In this document: piece after piece, positions 5,329-5,403 of the stretch | How positions within the stretch are numbered: the first letter of the stretch is position 1 | How the letters are laid out: each line of letters begins with the position of its first letter | Assembly (NCBI GenBank): GCA_020722405.1 | Contig: DYKW01000121.1 | Coordinates: forward strand, 1-5,403 | Source of the DNA: Anaerolinea thermophila | GTDB taxonomy: Bacteria > Chloroflexota > Anaerolineae > Anaerolineales > DRKV01 | Length of the DNA stretch: 5,403 nt | Reading direction: 5' to 3' | Translations under genes and position numbers: made by a program | Notes under the pieces: generated by a model | Databases searched by the model: none | What the model was told of the DNA's origin: nothing | What the model saw: the letters and a program-made list of their open reading frames with translations, nothing else

Positions 5329-5403
5329 AAACAAGCTGAAAAAAGGCAAAAAATATAATTCCGCTCTAAAAACCCGGGATACAAGGCACAAAATTTTCCA
5401 GTA

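Overview
This window is most consistent with a mesophilic Gram-negative bacterium of the Desulfobacterota (former Deltaproteobacteria) type. That is an inference from moderately high GC, a stand-alone B12-binding radical SAM protein, and long intergenic gaps full of short palindromic repeats whose core reads CTGGATTCCGGC...GGAATGACG. It is not proven by any marker gene.

Layout. (1) 34-1680, minus strand: a B12-binding-type radical SAM enzyme with an atypical CX4CX2C cluster motif. (2) 1681-2121: a divergent intergenic gap. It holds a possible operator of two CAAAGTGG repeats next to the radical SAM start, a 134-bp element bounded by inverted repeats with two nested palindromes, and a folded leader in front of the next gene. 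(3) 2122-2868, plus strand: a ZIP-family divalent-metal transporter. (4) 2949-4670, minus strand, convergent with ZIP: a GH13 alpha-amylase-family enzyme with all four catalytic motifs and no signal peptide. (5) 4671-5403: a gene-poor stretch of about 730 bases. It carries a strongly structured block immediately upstream of the amylase start, two inverted copies of the same palindromic repeat seen in the other gap, a featureless stretch, and near the right end a four-fold 11-bp tandem array of a TGTCAC-like motif that looks like a PhoB (Pho box) site driving a rightward gene outside the window.

The three proteins do not form a pathway or operon: each is transcribed separately, in alternating orientation. 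No defence system, CRISPR array, transposase, tRNA or rRNA was found. The most interesting material is non-coding: the Pho-box-like array, the ZIP leader in which a hairpin seems to bring a distant Shine-Dalgarno near the start codon, the inverted-repeat element, and the set of competing hairpins upstream of the amylase.
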